A program made the position numbers and the translations under genes. Of a stretch of DNA of 22,036 nt, positions 13,763 to 20,286 are shown one piece after another. Source of the DNA: a virus; IMG/VR virus record IMGVR_UViG_3300034062_003009, positions 1 to 22,036 of that record; one strand, 5' to 3'. The notes under the pieces were generated by a model. It worked only from the letters and a program-made list of their open reading frames with translations, was not told where the DNA came from and made no database searches. Position 1 is the first letter of the stretch. Every line of letters begins with the position of its first letter.

Positions 13763-14009
13763 GGTGGTGGCCTACGCCGTGATCGACGACGAAGGCGTTC
13801 AGCACTCGCTATGGTTTCTGGAGAGCGACGCGACGAGCGAGGCCGCGATGGTCGGTGGGACTGTGGTGCGGCTTGGCTCGCCCACGCTCACCGACGAGGA
13901 GCGGACGGCCATCGGACTTGCTCGCTCTGTGTTTGAGGATTACAAGATGAGTCGGCTCCATAGCGCTGCCGACGAGGTGCTGGAACGTCTCTTGGAACGG
14001 ACGAAGTGA
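13719..14009 (+). CDS. LTDEER-type protein with attC-encoded leader (cassette 6)
   Basis: 96 aa. Residues 1-13 (MTDENEQSIPSRG) come from site E. The body has a beta part (VVAYAVIDDEGVQHSLWFLE) and the helical C-terminus LTDEERTAIGLARSVFED then YKMSRLHSAADEVLERLLER. The LTDEER-x-AI motif is shared with the array gene at 11851, so related proteins occupy two positions in the array. ATG 13712 is out of frame and rejected as start. The stop overlaps the TGAGAAC box of site F, the complement of the cassette start TTCTCA. Confidence 0.65.
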   Translation: MTDENEQSIPSRGSQVVAYAVIDDEGVQHSLWFLESDATSEAAMVGGTVVRLGSPTLTDEERTAIGLARSVFEDYKMSRLHSAADEVLERLLERTK

Positions 14010-14096
14010 GAACGCCAAGGATCAGCGGCTCGCGACCGCTGACGAAACTACAACCAGACGGCGGTATCGCGAGTCCGCTGCATCCGTTGGTTCTCA
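14007..14096 (+). repeat. attC-like site F
   Basis: 90 bases. Outer boxes are TGAGAAC (14007-14013) and GTTCTCA (14090-14096). This is the longest stem: GGATCAGCGGCTCGCG against CGCGAGTCCGCTGCATCC, with two extra bases on the 3' side (read on the bottom strand as G and A). The 33-base loop has no ribosome site or ATG, and the next gene has its own. Confidence 0.78.
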
Positions 14097-14114
14097 ACGT
14101 AAAGGAGCAGTGAA

Positions 14115-14270
14115 ATGCCGTGTCCGAGATGCAATGGTTTTATGGGGCCGATGAGCGACATCTGCCATGATTGCGGCCATGTTGACGGCGAGCCTGGAAT
14201 GTCGCGATGGCTTCTATTCATGATTGTGATGGCTGCGGTTGTCGCAATAACGTCGGCCCTGATCCCGTAG
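14115..14270 (+). CDS. 51-aa zinc-ribbon membrane protein (cassette 7)
   Basis: Own ribosome site AAAGGAG and ATG 14115. The N-terminus has two Cys pairs, CPRC (3-6) and CHDC (about 17-20), spaced as in a small zinc ribbon, then GHVDGEPGMSRW and a transmembrane segment LLFMIVMAAVVAITSALIP to the end. Such ribbon-plus-helix mini-proteins are common in bacteria and phages; the function of this one is unknown. The stop codon overlaps the GTAGAAC of a decayed attC-like site. Confidence 0.6.
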   Translation: MPCPRCNGFMGPMSDICHDCGHVDGEPGMSRWLLFMIVMAAVVAITSALIP

Positions 14271-14307
14271 AACGCCTTAGCGCCGCTGGGGTCGCTGATG
14301 TAGGCGG
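14267..14307 (+). repeat. Decayed attC-like site G
   Basis: GTAGAACGCC resembles the left side of the other sites, followed by TTAGCG and CGCTGATGTAGGCG, which pair as CGCCT/AGGCG and AGCG/CGCT. No GTT end follows; instead a small GGTCGG/CCGACC hairpin (14308-14320) lies downstream. It is probably a broken site that left two genes in one unit. Confidence 0.4.
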
Positions 14308-14326
14308 GTCGGGGCCGACCTAAATC

Positions 14327-14575
14327 ATGTCGTATGTGATACGAAAAATGCCCAACGAAATGCCTTGGTATGCGTGGTTTTCTCTGGCCGTACTCATTCC
14401 GGCGTCGTTCTTTGGGTCGGCTTGGTTGATGCACTGGGCAACAGGATCTGACCCGCTGGTTGAGGAGATATGGCGGCTGCGTGGGCAGAACTCGGTGCTG
14501 CGGGAAAGGCTGGAGCAACTGGAGGGCGAACGGCGGCGCGATGCCGACACGCTCCGTAAGGTGATCGGGAAGTGA
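14327..14575 (+). CDS. Small membrane protein with coiled-coil tail (cassette 7/8)
   Basis: 82 aa. A basic N-terminus (MSYVIRKMPNEMPWYAW) is followed by a transmembrane segment FSLAVLIPASFFGSAWLMHW and a helical tail EEIWRLRGQNSVLRERLEQL then EGERRRDADTLRKVIGK with heptad-like Leu spacing. It has the same plan as the protein at 12531. ATG 14327 lies next to a palindrome and has no clear ribosome site; ATG 14348 is an alternative that would shorten the N-terminus by seven residues. The stop overlaps the TGAGAAC of site H. Confidence 0.58.
   Translation: MSYVIRKMPNEMPWYAWFSLAVLIPASFFGSAWLMHWATGSDPLVEEIWRLRGQNSVLRERLEQLEGERRRDADTLRKVIGK
14330..14344. promoter_or_regulatory. Palindrome TCGTAT-GTG-ATACGA
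   Basis: A perfect 6-bp inverted repeat around GTG directly behind the ATG at 14327. It shares TCGTAT...ATACGA with the palindrome at 11680. If 14348 is the true start, it would sit as an operator in front of the gene. Confidence 0.4.
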
Positions 14576-14622
14576 GAACCATGCAATTGAGCCGCACTCA
14601 GTGCGGCCTAACACCGTTAGAC
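14573..14622 (+). repeat. attC-like site H, canonical 3' box
   Basis: 50 bases. The left box TGAGAAC overlaps a stop codon, and the right box GTTAGAC (14616-14622) fits the textbook GTTRRRY. The inner stem GCCGCACT-CA-AGTGCGGC shares two bases of the loop, so the actual stem is about GCCGCAC/GTGCGGC; CTAAC follows, recalling class 1 integron attC sites (GCGGCTTAAC). It is the last site of the array. Confidence 0.7.
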
Positions 14623-14678
14623 GCCGGATTATCCGGCTGACGCCGTTCGCGAATGCACAGAAACTAACGCAAAGTGAC

Positions 14679-14882
14679 ATGATCTGCACACTCCGATTCC
14701 GACTCCCCGACGACCAGGGCGAGTACGACGCCGCCCGGCTGGGCCGCGCCGCCCTCGCCGCCCTCTGGCAGATCGACCAGCACTGCCGAAGCCTGATCCA
14801 GCACGGCGAGCCCACCGACGAAGGGCGGGGGCTGGCAGAGGCGATTCGGGCGATGATCCCGGCGGAGTTGCTTGAGGTGTAG
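14679..14882 (+). CDS. 67-aa hypothetical protein after last cassette site
   Basis: MICTLRFRLPDDQGEYDAAR followed by LGRAALAALWQIDQHCRSLI and helical DEGRGLAEAIRAMIPAELLE. One strand and three helices are likely. The open frame runs back to 14601, but ATG 14679 is chosen because the upstream part would be site H. GC content returns to phage level in this gene, so it may be the resident phage gene that bounded the array on insertion. No family is recognised. Confidence 0.6.
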   Translation: MICTLRFRLPDDQGEYDAARLGRAALAALWQIDQHCRSLIQHGEPTDEGRGLAEAIRAMIPAELLEV

Positions 14883-14927
14883 CCGACCCCCTCCGGGTCT
14901 GGCCCGCCGCCCCGGACAATCGCCGGG
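14882..14927 (+). promoter_or_regulatory. Shared intergenic element, copy 2
   Basis: GCCGACCCCCTCCGGG directly after the stop, folding as GACCC/GGGTC, then ACAATCGCC three bases before the next start. The GACCCCCT motif is shared with 2546 and 19552, and CAATCGCC with 2573-2580. It precedes the first of the carbohydrate genes. Confidence 0.5.
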
Positions 14928-15998
14928 ATGCTCGAGCACCTCCAGGCCCTGGCCACCCACTGCTATTACGCCGGCGAGATCGACGCCGGCCGGCGGGCGT
15001 GTGAACGCATCCTGGCGATTCCCGGGCTGGCCCCGGAGGTCGGCATGCACACCCGCTCCACCAGGCTCTGGTACACGCCCACGCTCGACGAGCTGGCCGA
15101 CGCCACCTTTCAGCGGGTCGACGTGGAGCCGGCCCACGAAGGCTGGTCGCTCTTCAACCCGGCCCTGATCAACCACGCCGGCGACCTGCTGGGGATCGTG
15201 CGGTCCAGCAACTACGCGATCGTCGATGGGCGGTACGTCATGCCCGACGAGGATGCCGGCCGGATCCGTACCGAGAACCTGCTGGTGCGGTTCGGGCCCG
15301 ACCTGCTGCCGGTCTCGCGCCGGCGGATCGCCTGCGACTATCCGCAGACCGAGTATCCCGTCGACGGCCTGGAGGACTGCCGGCTGCTCTATACCAAAAC
15401 AGGTATAGGCGTGTCGGCCACGGTGCGAAACGTCTCGCCCTTCGACGGCCGGTGCCGGATCGCCACGGGCGACCTCGACCTCACCACGGCCACGGTCACC
15501 GGCTTGAAGGTGCTCGACGGCATCGACGTCCAGATGCACGAAAAGAACTGGATGCCGATCGAGGGCCGCGGCGGCTGGCTGTACGCGGCCAGCCACGGCG
15601 GCCACACGGTCACCGTGGACGCCGATCCCAACCTGGCCGGCGGCTGGCAGCTCGTGCAGCGGTCGGCCGCACCGGCCATCGCCAGCGAGTTCCGCGGCGG
15701 CTCGCAGCTGGTCCGCTCCCGCGACGGGTGGCTGGCCGTGATCCACGAGGTGGCGGCCCTGGACGGCCGCCGCTGCTACGAGCACCGCCTGGTCGCGTTT
15801 GACGCCGCCCTGCGGATCAGCGGGCTGTCGCCGCCGTTCGCGTTTCGCGAATCGCGAACGATCGAGTTTGTGGCGGGCATGGCCCGGCAAGGCGACCGGC
15901 TGGTGATTTCCTTCGGCGTGCGGGACGCCGAGGCCTGGCTGGTCAGCATCACGGAGGACGATGCGTGGCGACTCTTGTCACCGGTTACGTCCGCTTGA
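14928..15998 (+). CDS. GH130-like beta-propeller protein (carbohydrate-related)
   Basis: 356 aa. A short helical N-terminus (LEHLQALATHCYYAGEIDAG, TPR-like) precedes a propeller-type region with FNPALINHAGDLLGIVRSSN, VDGLEDCRLL, VQMHEKNWMPIEGRGGWLYA, GGSQLVRSRDGWLAVIHEV, YEHRLVAFD and LVISFGVRDAEAWLVSI. The blade motifs E-D-C-R, E-K-N-W, H-E...Y-x-H-R and S-F-G-x-x-D-A are those of GH130-type mannoside phosphorylases/hydrolases and related proteins. Whether the catalytic Asp is kept cannot be judged here. It overlaps the next gene by 34 bases, and four such genes in a row suggest modification of virion or host glycans. Confidence 0.65.
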   Translation: MLEHLQALATHCYYAGEIDAGRRACERILAIPGLAPEVGMHTRSTRLWYTPTLDELADATFQRVDVEPAHEGWSLFNPALINHAGDLLGIVRSSNYAIVDGRYVMPDEDAGRIRTENLLVRFGPDLLPVSRRRIACDYPQTEYPVDGLEDCRLLYTKTGIGVSATVRNVSPFDGRCRIATGDLDLTTATVTGLKVLDGIDVQMHEKNWMPIEGRGGWLYAASHGGHTVTVDADPNLAGGWQLVQRSAAPAIASEFRGGSQLVRSRDGWLAVIHEVAALDGRRCYEHRLVAFDAALRISGLSPPFAFRESRTIEFVAGMARQGDRLVISFGVRDAEAWLVSITEDDAWRLLSPVTSA

Positions 15999-16660
15999 AC
16001 AGCGGGCACCGCCGGCACGACCGCTACCTCGAGCTGGGCCGCCGGCTGCTCGGCCTCGGCCTGCCCATGGTCTGCTTCTACGACGGGCCCGCCGACGAGC
16101 TGGACGCCCCCGCCACGGTCGACGTCCGGCCGGCCAGCCTCGACGCCTGCTGGATGCGGGAGCCCGCCCGCGGCGCGGTGGCCCCCGTGCCCGGCGATGC
16201 CAAGGACACCGCCGAGTACGTCACCGTCCAACACCAGAAATCCGCCTGGCTCGCCGAGGCGGCCCGGCACAGCGATCCCGTGATCTGGATCGACTTCGGC
16301 ATCTTCCACCTGCCCTGCGGCCTGACCGACCGCCAGATCGTGGAGTTTTACGAGCGGGTGGCCGCCGACCCGCCCCAGCGGATCTGCCTGCCCGGGATCT
16401 GGCCCGGGCCGATCCCGGCCGACGTGTGCCCGACCCGGCCGGCCTGGTACGCCGCCGGCGGCGTGGTCGTGATGCCGGCCGCCGGTGCCGCATGGTTTGA
16501 CGCTGCCGTCCGCTACCACGCCCTCTCGGCCCTCCACGCGACGGGCCGCGCGACCTGGGAGGTCAACACCTGGGCCGCCGTCATCCGGGCCCACCCGGAC
16601 CGGTTCGCCGTCTGGCCGGCCAACCACGACGCCAGCCTCTTCGCCTACCGGAGCTGCTGA
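15965..16660 (+). CDS. HtrL/YibB-like protein, probable sugar-transfer role
   Basis: 231 aa. The start is GTG 15965 with GGAGG at 15954-15958; ATG 15961 would put it out of frame. It begins ATLVTGYVRLNSGHRRHDRY then LELGRRLLGLGLPMVCFYDG, and has the acidic DPVIWIDFGIFHL strand, EFYERVAADPPQRICLPGIW and a final EVNTWAAVIRAHPDRFAVW. This pattern is similar to the HtrL/YibB family and to GT-A folds with a W-I-D-F/A-G metal site. Overlap with the preceding gene and TGATG coupling to the next point to one operon. The acceptor is unknown. Confidence 0.6.
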   Translation: MATLVTGYVRLNSGHRRHDRYLELGRRLLGLGLPMVCFYDGPADELDAPATVDVRPASLDACWMREPARGAVAPVPGDAKDTAEYVTVQHQKSAWLAEAARHSDPVIWIDFGIFHLPCGLTDRQIVEFYERVAADPPQRICLPGIWPGPIPADVCPTRPAWYAAGGVVVMPAAGAAWFDAAVRYHALSALHATGRATWEVNTWAAVIRAHPDRFAVWPANHDASLFAYRSC

Positions 16661-17346
16661 TGAACGACTACGTCGTCGTGATCCCGACCCGCAACCGCTA
16701 CCTCGACTGCCTGCGGGCGGTCCGCTCGGCCCTCGGCCAGACGCAGCCGCCGGCCGAGGTGATCGTGGTGGACGACGCCTCGACTGACCGCCGCTACGAG
16801 TGGCTGGCCGAGATCGTCAACGACGCCCGGCTGACCATGATCCGCCGGCCGGTGTGCAGCCAGGAGGAGCAACTGGCCGGATTCGCCGTGGGCGCGGTGC
16901 GAAACACGGCTCTGGACGTGATCTATCGCTGCAGCGGGCCCGACTGGGTGGCGTTTCTCGACGACGATGACGAATGGTTGCCGACCAAGATGGCCACGCA
17001 GTTTGGCGCGGCGGCCGCCTTCAAAAACGCTCAGGTGTTCTGCACCAACGCGATCAACCGCCGGCCGGACGGACGGCTGGACGGCACCCACCACCCCCGG
17101 CAAGGCCGGCAGCTCGCCCACGACTGCTGCGACGTCACGGCCTGCCTGGCCGAGTTCAACCCGGTCATCAACTCCTCGGCGATCCTGCGAGCCCGCCTGG
17201 CCTGCGAACTGGGCCAGCAGAACCCGTCGGGATTCGGGGAGGACTACGACTACTGGCGGCGGGCCGGCCGGCGCTCGCCCGTGATCCGCCTGCACGAGTC
17301 GCTCGTCTACTACACCGTCGGCAACGCGAAGGAGTACGTCCTGTGA
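16660..17346 (+). CDS. GT2-family glycosyltransferase 1
   Basis: 228 aa. It opens VVVIPTRNRYLDCLRAVRSA and VIVVDDASTDRRYEW, the nucleotide-sugar-binding start of GT-A enzymes. FLDDDDEW (about residue 100) holds the metal-binding DXD. GFGEDYDYWRRAG near the C-terminus contains the ED/Y-W motif that usually provides the catalytic base. It lacks membrane segments, so it is soluble. It probably transfers a sugar to a phage structural protein or a cell-surface glycan; no specificity can be read. The start is coupled by TGATG. Confidence 0.85.
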   Translation: MNDYVVVIPTRNRYLDCLRAVRSALGQTQPPAEVIVVDDASTDRRYEWLAEIVNDARLTMIRRPVCSQEEQLAGFAVGAVRNTALDVIYRCSGPDWVAFLDDDDEWLPTKMATQFGAAAAFKNAQVFCTNAINRRPDGRLDGTHHPRQGRQLAHDCCDVTACLAEFNPVINSSAILRARLACELGQQNPSGFGEDYDYWRRAGRRSPVIRLHESLVYYTVGNAKEYVL

Positions 17347-18398
17347 AAATCGGCGTCTACGCGCTCGCCAAGAACGAGGAGCGGCATGTTTTCGACTGGG
17401 CCGAGTCGGCCGCCGACGCCGACGTCCTGGTCGTCACCGACACCGGCTCGACCGACACCACCGTCCAGCGGCTCAAGGCGGCCGGCGTCACAGTGGCCAC
17501 CGGCAACGTGGTCCCGTGGCGGTGGGACGACGCCCACAACCTCTCGCTCTATCACCTGCCTGCCGACGTGGACGTGTGCATCCGCCTCGACCTCGACGAG
17601 CGGCTGCAGCCCGGCTGGCGGGCGGCGATCGAGCGGGCCTGGACGGGCCAGATCAACAACCTGCGGTATAGGTATGTCTGGAGCTGGGCCGACCATCCCG
17701 GGGGCGTGCCGGGGCTCGTGTTCCAGTGCGACCGCGTCCATGCCCGGCGGGGCTACCGGTGGACGGGGGCCACCCACGAGGGCCTTTCCTGCTGGCACGG
17801 CGATCGGCATGTGGCCGTGGCCGAGGGGCTGGAGATCTGGCACTACCGCGAGCCCGGCAAGAAGCACGGCACCGACCTCGAGCTGCTGCGGATCGCGGTT
17901 GCCGAAGCGCCGCACGATGCCCGGATGCGGTGGTATCTGGCCCGCGAGTGCGAATACGCCGGGCTGCCCGAAGCGGGGGCACAGTTTGCAAAGTATTTGA
18001 GCATGGCGGGCGGCTCGGCGTCGGAGCGGAGTTACGCCTACCGGGCCATGCACCGGCTGACCGGCGACGAGTCGCACCTGCACCGGGCGGCCAAGGAGGC
18101 GACCTGGGAGCCCGACGCCTGGGAGCGGCTGGCGTTCGTCCGGTACACGCAGGAGAACTGGCTGGAGTGCTACGGCTTCGCCCAGGCGGCCCTCGCGGCA
18201 CCGGGCCCGCTGTCGCATGCCACCGATCCCAACGTGCCCGCCCGGGCTGCGGACGTGGGCGCGATCGCGGCCTGGCGGCTGGGCAAGCGGCCAGAGGCCC
18301 TGCAGCTCGCCGAGCTGGCCGTGGCACGATGCCCGGGTGACCCGCGGCTGGCGGGGAATCTGGCCGAGATTCGCACTGCCCTGGAGGCCGCCGCGTGA
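17343..18398 (+). CDS. GT2-family glycosyltransferase 2 with TPR-like tail
   Basis: 351 aa, starting at GTG 17343 which overlaps the previous stop (GTGA). The N-terminal GT-A region has IGVYALAKNEERHVFDWAES, VVTDTGSTDTTVQRLKAAGV and VCIRLDLDERLQPGW, where DLDE takes the place of the DXD motif. WTGATHEGL and LEIWHYREPGKKHG follow. From about residue 180 the sequence is helical with repeats LRIAVAEAPHDARMRWYLAR, ALQLAELAVARCPGDPRLAG resembling TPR units. This two-part design is common among glycosyltransferases that act on proteins or cell-wall glycans. It ends in GTGA overlap with the first tail gene. Confidence 0.82.
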   Translation: MKIGVYALAKNEERHVFDWAESAADADVLVVTDTGSTDTTVQRLKAAGVTVATGNVVPWRWDDAHNLSLYHLPADVDVCIRLDLDERLQPGWRAAIERAWTGQINNLRYRYVWSWADHPGGVPGLVFQCDRVHARRGYRWTGATHEGLSCWHGDRHVAVAEGLEIWHYREPGKKHGTDLELLRIAVAEAPHDARMRWYLARECEYAGLPEAGAQFAKYLSMAGGSASERSYAYRAMHRLTGDESHLHRAAKEATWEPDAWERLAFVRYTQENWLECYGFAQAALAAPGPLSHATDPNVPARAADVGAIAAWRLGKRPEALQLAELAVARCPGDPRLAGNLAEIRTALEAAA

Positions 18399-18832
18399 GC
18401 CGTGCCCGCGAGATCGCCGACGCCCTGGCCGACAGCCTCGACGCCTACACGTTTTCGCTCACGCCCTCGGTCGTGCGGCAGAACTGGCCCAGCTACGACA
18501 TCGAGGACATGGCCGAGCCCGTGGTGGCCGTGATGCCCGGCGGGATCGAGACGACCCGGGCCGACCGCACCCACTGGCAATACGACTACGGGATCATCGT
18601 GTTCGTCGGCCGCCACGCCCCGACGGAGCAGCTCGCCGACGAGACGCTCGCCCTGGCCGAGGAGATGGTCGACGCCATCCGGCAGCACACCTGGGATCCG
18701 GGGGTCACCTGGCCCACGGGCGTGACGAGCCCGATGGAGGTGGAGGTGAACCTGAACCCCGACGAGGGCCTCCAGGATCGCAACGTCTGGCGGGCCGTGA
18801 TCACGGCCACCTATCGCGTCCACCGGACGTAA
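18395..18832 (+). CDS. Tail-completion/neck protein candidate
   Basis: 145 aa, starting at GTG 18395. The helical N-terminus (SRAREIADALADSLDAYTFS) is followed by VVAVMPGGIETTRADRTHWQ YDYGIIVFVGRH strands, ALAEEMVDAIRQHTW and VEVNLNPDEGL, ending VWRAVITATYRVHR. That order (helix, strand with tyrosine-rich turn, long helix, end strand) is like the minor tail or tail-completion proteins that terminate the tail at the head side. Position between head genes and tail tube supports it. No exact family is named. Confidence 0.6.
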   Translation: MSRAREIADALADSLDAYTFSLTPSVVRQNWPSYDIEDMAEPVVAVMPGGIETTRADRTHWQYDYGIIVFVGRHAPTEQLADETLALAEEMVDAIRQHTWDPGVTWPTGVTSPMEVEVNLNPDEGLQDRNVWRAVITATYRVHRT

Positions 18833-18842
18833 GGGGGCGGCC

Positions 18843-19550
18843 ATGAAGACGACGGTGCGGGTGCGGGGCAAGGTCAACACGGCCCACGTTAAGAAGCGGT
18901 ATCAGGCCGGGCGGAACAAGAGCCTGGACAGGATTGGCTCGTTCACGATGAAGTCGGCCCGCAAGCAGTTTTCCAACCGGGATCCGAAGGCAAAGCCTAA
19001 GTGGCGTCAGGTCGGCGAGCGAAACGGGTATCCGGTGCTGGACATCACGTTCCGGCCGCCCATGTCTGACCGGGTGACAAGCTGGAAAACAGGCCGCGGC
19101 CGGGCCGCCAAGGGCTTCCTGAAGCACAGCATTTTCTACGACCGGGACGACCGGAAAGGCTCGGTTGTCATCGGGCCAAACGAGGCAAAGGTCGTCTGGC
19201 TCAACAGGATCCAAGAGTTCGGCGGGTCGCGGCCGGTCGTCTACCAGTACCTGTCGCGGCGGCCGCTCGAGCAGCTCAACGAAAAAGCCGGCGGCCACAA
19301 GATTCCCCCGAGCATGGGCCGCAAAACAGGCTCACAACGCCGCAACAAGCGAGGCCGATTCATGCGGGGTCGCAACCCCGAGGCCTACGTCGTCATGCGG
19401 AAGGACGCTCAGACCGGCCGCAAGTCGAAGGCCGGCGAGTTTGCGACCGGCCGCGGCAAGGTCAAGCCGGGCCGCTACATGTCCAAGGGGCTCGACAAGG
19501 TCCGGCCCAGAATCCCGCAGGCATTCCGCAACTTCGTGTCCGGCCCCTGA
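18843..19550 (+). CDS. HK97 gp10-like neck protein candidate
   Basis: 235 aa, very basic (many Lys and Arg, pI clearly high). KTTVRVRGKVNTAHVKKRYQ, SFTMKSARKQF, a beta part VVIGPNEAKVVWLNRIQEFG and the C-terminal Gly/Arg/Lys region KIPPSMGRKTGSQRRNKRGR. The I/V-x-E-F-G-G end and the location directly before the tail tube match gp10-type head-tail joining proteins; the long basic tail is an addition to the usual 100-150 aa length, and may bind DNA or capsid. GC content is slightly lower between 18890 and 19100. Confidence 0.55.
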   Translation: MKTTVRVRGKVNTAHVKKRYQAGRNKSLDRIGSFTMKSARKQFSNRDPKAKPKWRQVGERNGYPVLDITFRPPMSDRVTSWKTGRGRAAKGFLKHSIFYDRDDRKGSVVIGPNEAKVVWLNRIQEFGGSRPVVYQYLSRRPLEQLNEKAGGHKIPPSMGRKTGSQRRNKRGRFMRGRNPEAYVVMRKDAQTGRKSKAGEFATGRGKVKPGRYMSKGLDKVRPRIPQAFRNFVSGP

Positions 19551-19551
19551 C

Positions 19552-19592
19552 GCCAGACCCCCTGCGGCCCGGCCCCCGGCCCGGGCTACCGT
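19552..19592 (+). promoter_or_regulatory. Shared intergenic element, copy 3
   Basis: GCCAGACCCCCTGCGG right behind the stop codon is identical to copy 1 over 16 bases, and CTACCGT (19586-19592) lies at the same distance, 30 bases after GACCCCC. A CCGGCCCCCGGCCCGG stretch lies between. It precedes the tail tube genes. Confidence 0.55.
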
Positions 19593-19619
19593 GAGCGCCA
19601 CCGCCCACAGGAGACACCC

Positions 19620-19940
19620 ATGGCCGTCACGCTCGGCAAGGACGTCACGATTACCGGCGTCAACAACGCCCGGACCGTCACGATCAACAACACCGCCGCC
19701 GAAGTCGATGTCACCAAGCTCGGCGACACGTCGCGCAAGTTCCGCAAGGCGATGATCGAGCAGACCGTCGAGGTCGAATGCGTGGACGTGCCCGGCGTCT
19801 CGGAGGGCGACACCTTCACGCTGACTGGCACCGACACCGGCAACGTCAAGTACGTCGTGACGAGCGTGGCGGAGGCCGACCCGATCGACGGGATCAAGAC
19901 CTTCACCGTCTCGGCCAGCCGCAACCACGATCAATCGTAA
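19620..19940 (+). CDS. Tail tube-like protein 1
   Basis: 106 aa, start ATG 19620 with CAGGAG. It begins AVTLGKDVTITGVNNARTVT, followed by AAEVDVTKLGDTSRKFRKAM and EQTVEVECVDVPGVSEGDTF, ending FTVSASRNHDQS. The D-V-T-x-L-G-D motif with beta strands before and after is the pattern of small tail tube proteins that polymerise into hexameric rings. It shares the opening MAxTLGKD with the next two genes, indicating tandem duplication. Confidence 0.72.
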   Translation: MAVTLGKDVTITGVNNARTVTINNTAAEVDVTKLGDTSRKFRKAMIEQTVEVECVDVPGVSEGDTFTLTGTDTGNVKYVVTSVAEADPIDGIKTFTVSASRNHDQS

Positions 19941-19961
19941 CCACCGAGGGGAACCACACAC

Positions 19962-20282
19962 ATGGCGATCACGCTTGGCAAGGACGGCAGCGCTCCTCCG
20001 TTCGGCAACGACATCATCTCGGCCACGCTGACCGAGGAGAAGGAGGTCGTCGATGTCACCAACCGCACGAACATGGGCGGCACGACCGGCAATCCCGGCT
20101 ACCGGGCCTACAAGGCGGGGCTGACCAGCAAGACGTGGGAGATCGAGTGCCACGACGCCACCGGCCTGATCGCCAAGTTGGAGACGAACACCGGCACGAA
20201 CGGTTACATCGTCATGGGCGTGACCGAGAACATCGGCATTGACGGAGCGGTGACGTTCACCGTGACCGCCCGGGAGGCCTGA
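19962..20282 (+). CDS. Tail tube-like protein 2
   Basis: 106 aa, with GAGGGGAACC before ATG 19962. It starts AITLGKDGSAPPFGNDIISA, then TLTEEKEVVDVTNRTNMGGT, YRAYKAGLTSKTWEIECHDA and GIDGAVTFTVTAREA. It has the same size and strand order as the preceding gene with diverged sequence. The VDVTNRTN segment sits where the first copy has VDVTKLGD. Confidence 0.7.
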   Translation: MAITLGKDGSAPPFGNDIISATLTEEKEVVDVTNRTNMGGTTGNPGYRAYKAGLTSKTWEIECHDATGLIAKLETNTGTNGYIVMGVTENIGIDGAVTFTVTAREA

Positions 20283-20286
20283 CCCC

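Larger units (their letters stand above)
12124..14622 (+). mobile_element. Integron-like gene cassette array without integrase
   Basis: Seven recognisable attC-like sites (at 12124, 12489, 13025, 13388, 13673, 14007 and 14573) and one decayed site (14267) separate small genes, all on the + strand. Presumed cut points (G|TT) are after 12166, 12571, 13108, 13470, 13756, 14090 and 14616, giving cassettes of 405, 537, 362, 286, 334 and 526 bases. In most cassettes the first bases match the complement of the outer box of that cassette's own repeat, the property expected when a circular cassette closes. GC content (about 55%) is lower than the flanking phage genes. No tyrosine integrase is in the window, so it would be an integrase-less cluster. 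Assignment is from visual reading. Confidence 0.75.

Noticed and set aside
12124-14622. CRISPR array
   Set aside because: Repeats are imperfect, palindromic and 286-537 bases apart, with genes between them; CRISPR spacers would be short and of even length.
12124-14622. Simple intrinsic terminators between small genes
   Set aside because: Outer boxes pair with cassette starts rather than ending in T-runs, and four of the hairpin loops contain start codons, which terminators would not.
16974-18398. Longer second glycosyltransferase starting at 16974
   Set aside because: The first 120 residues overlap the first glycosyltransferase in another frame and have no protein-like pattern; the GT-A domain starts at GTG 17343.
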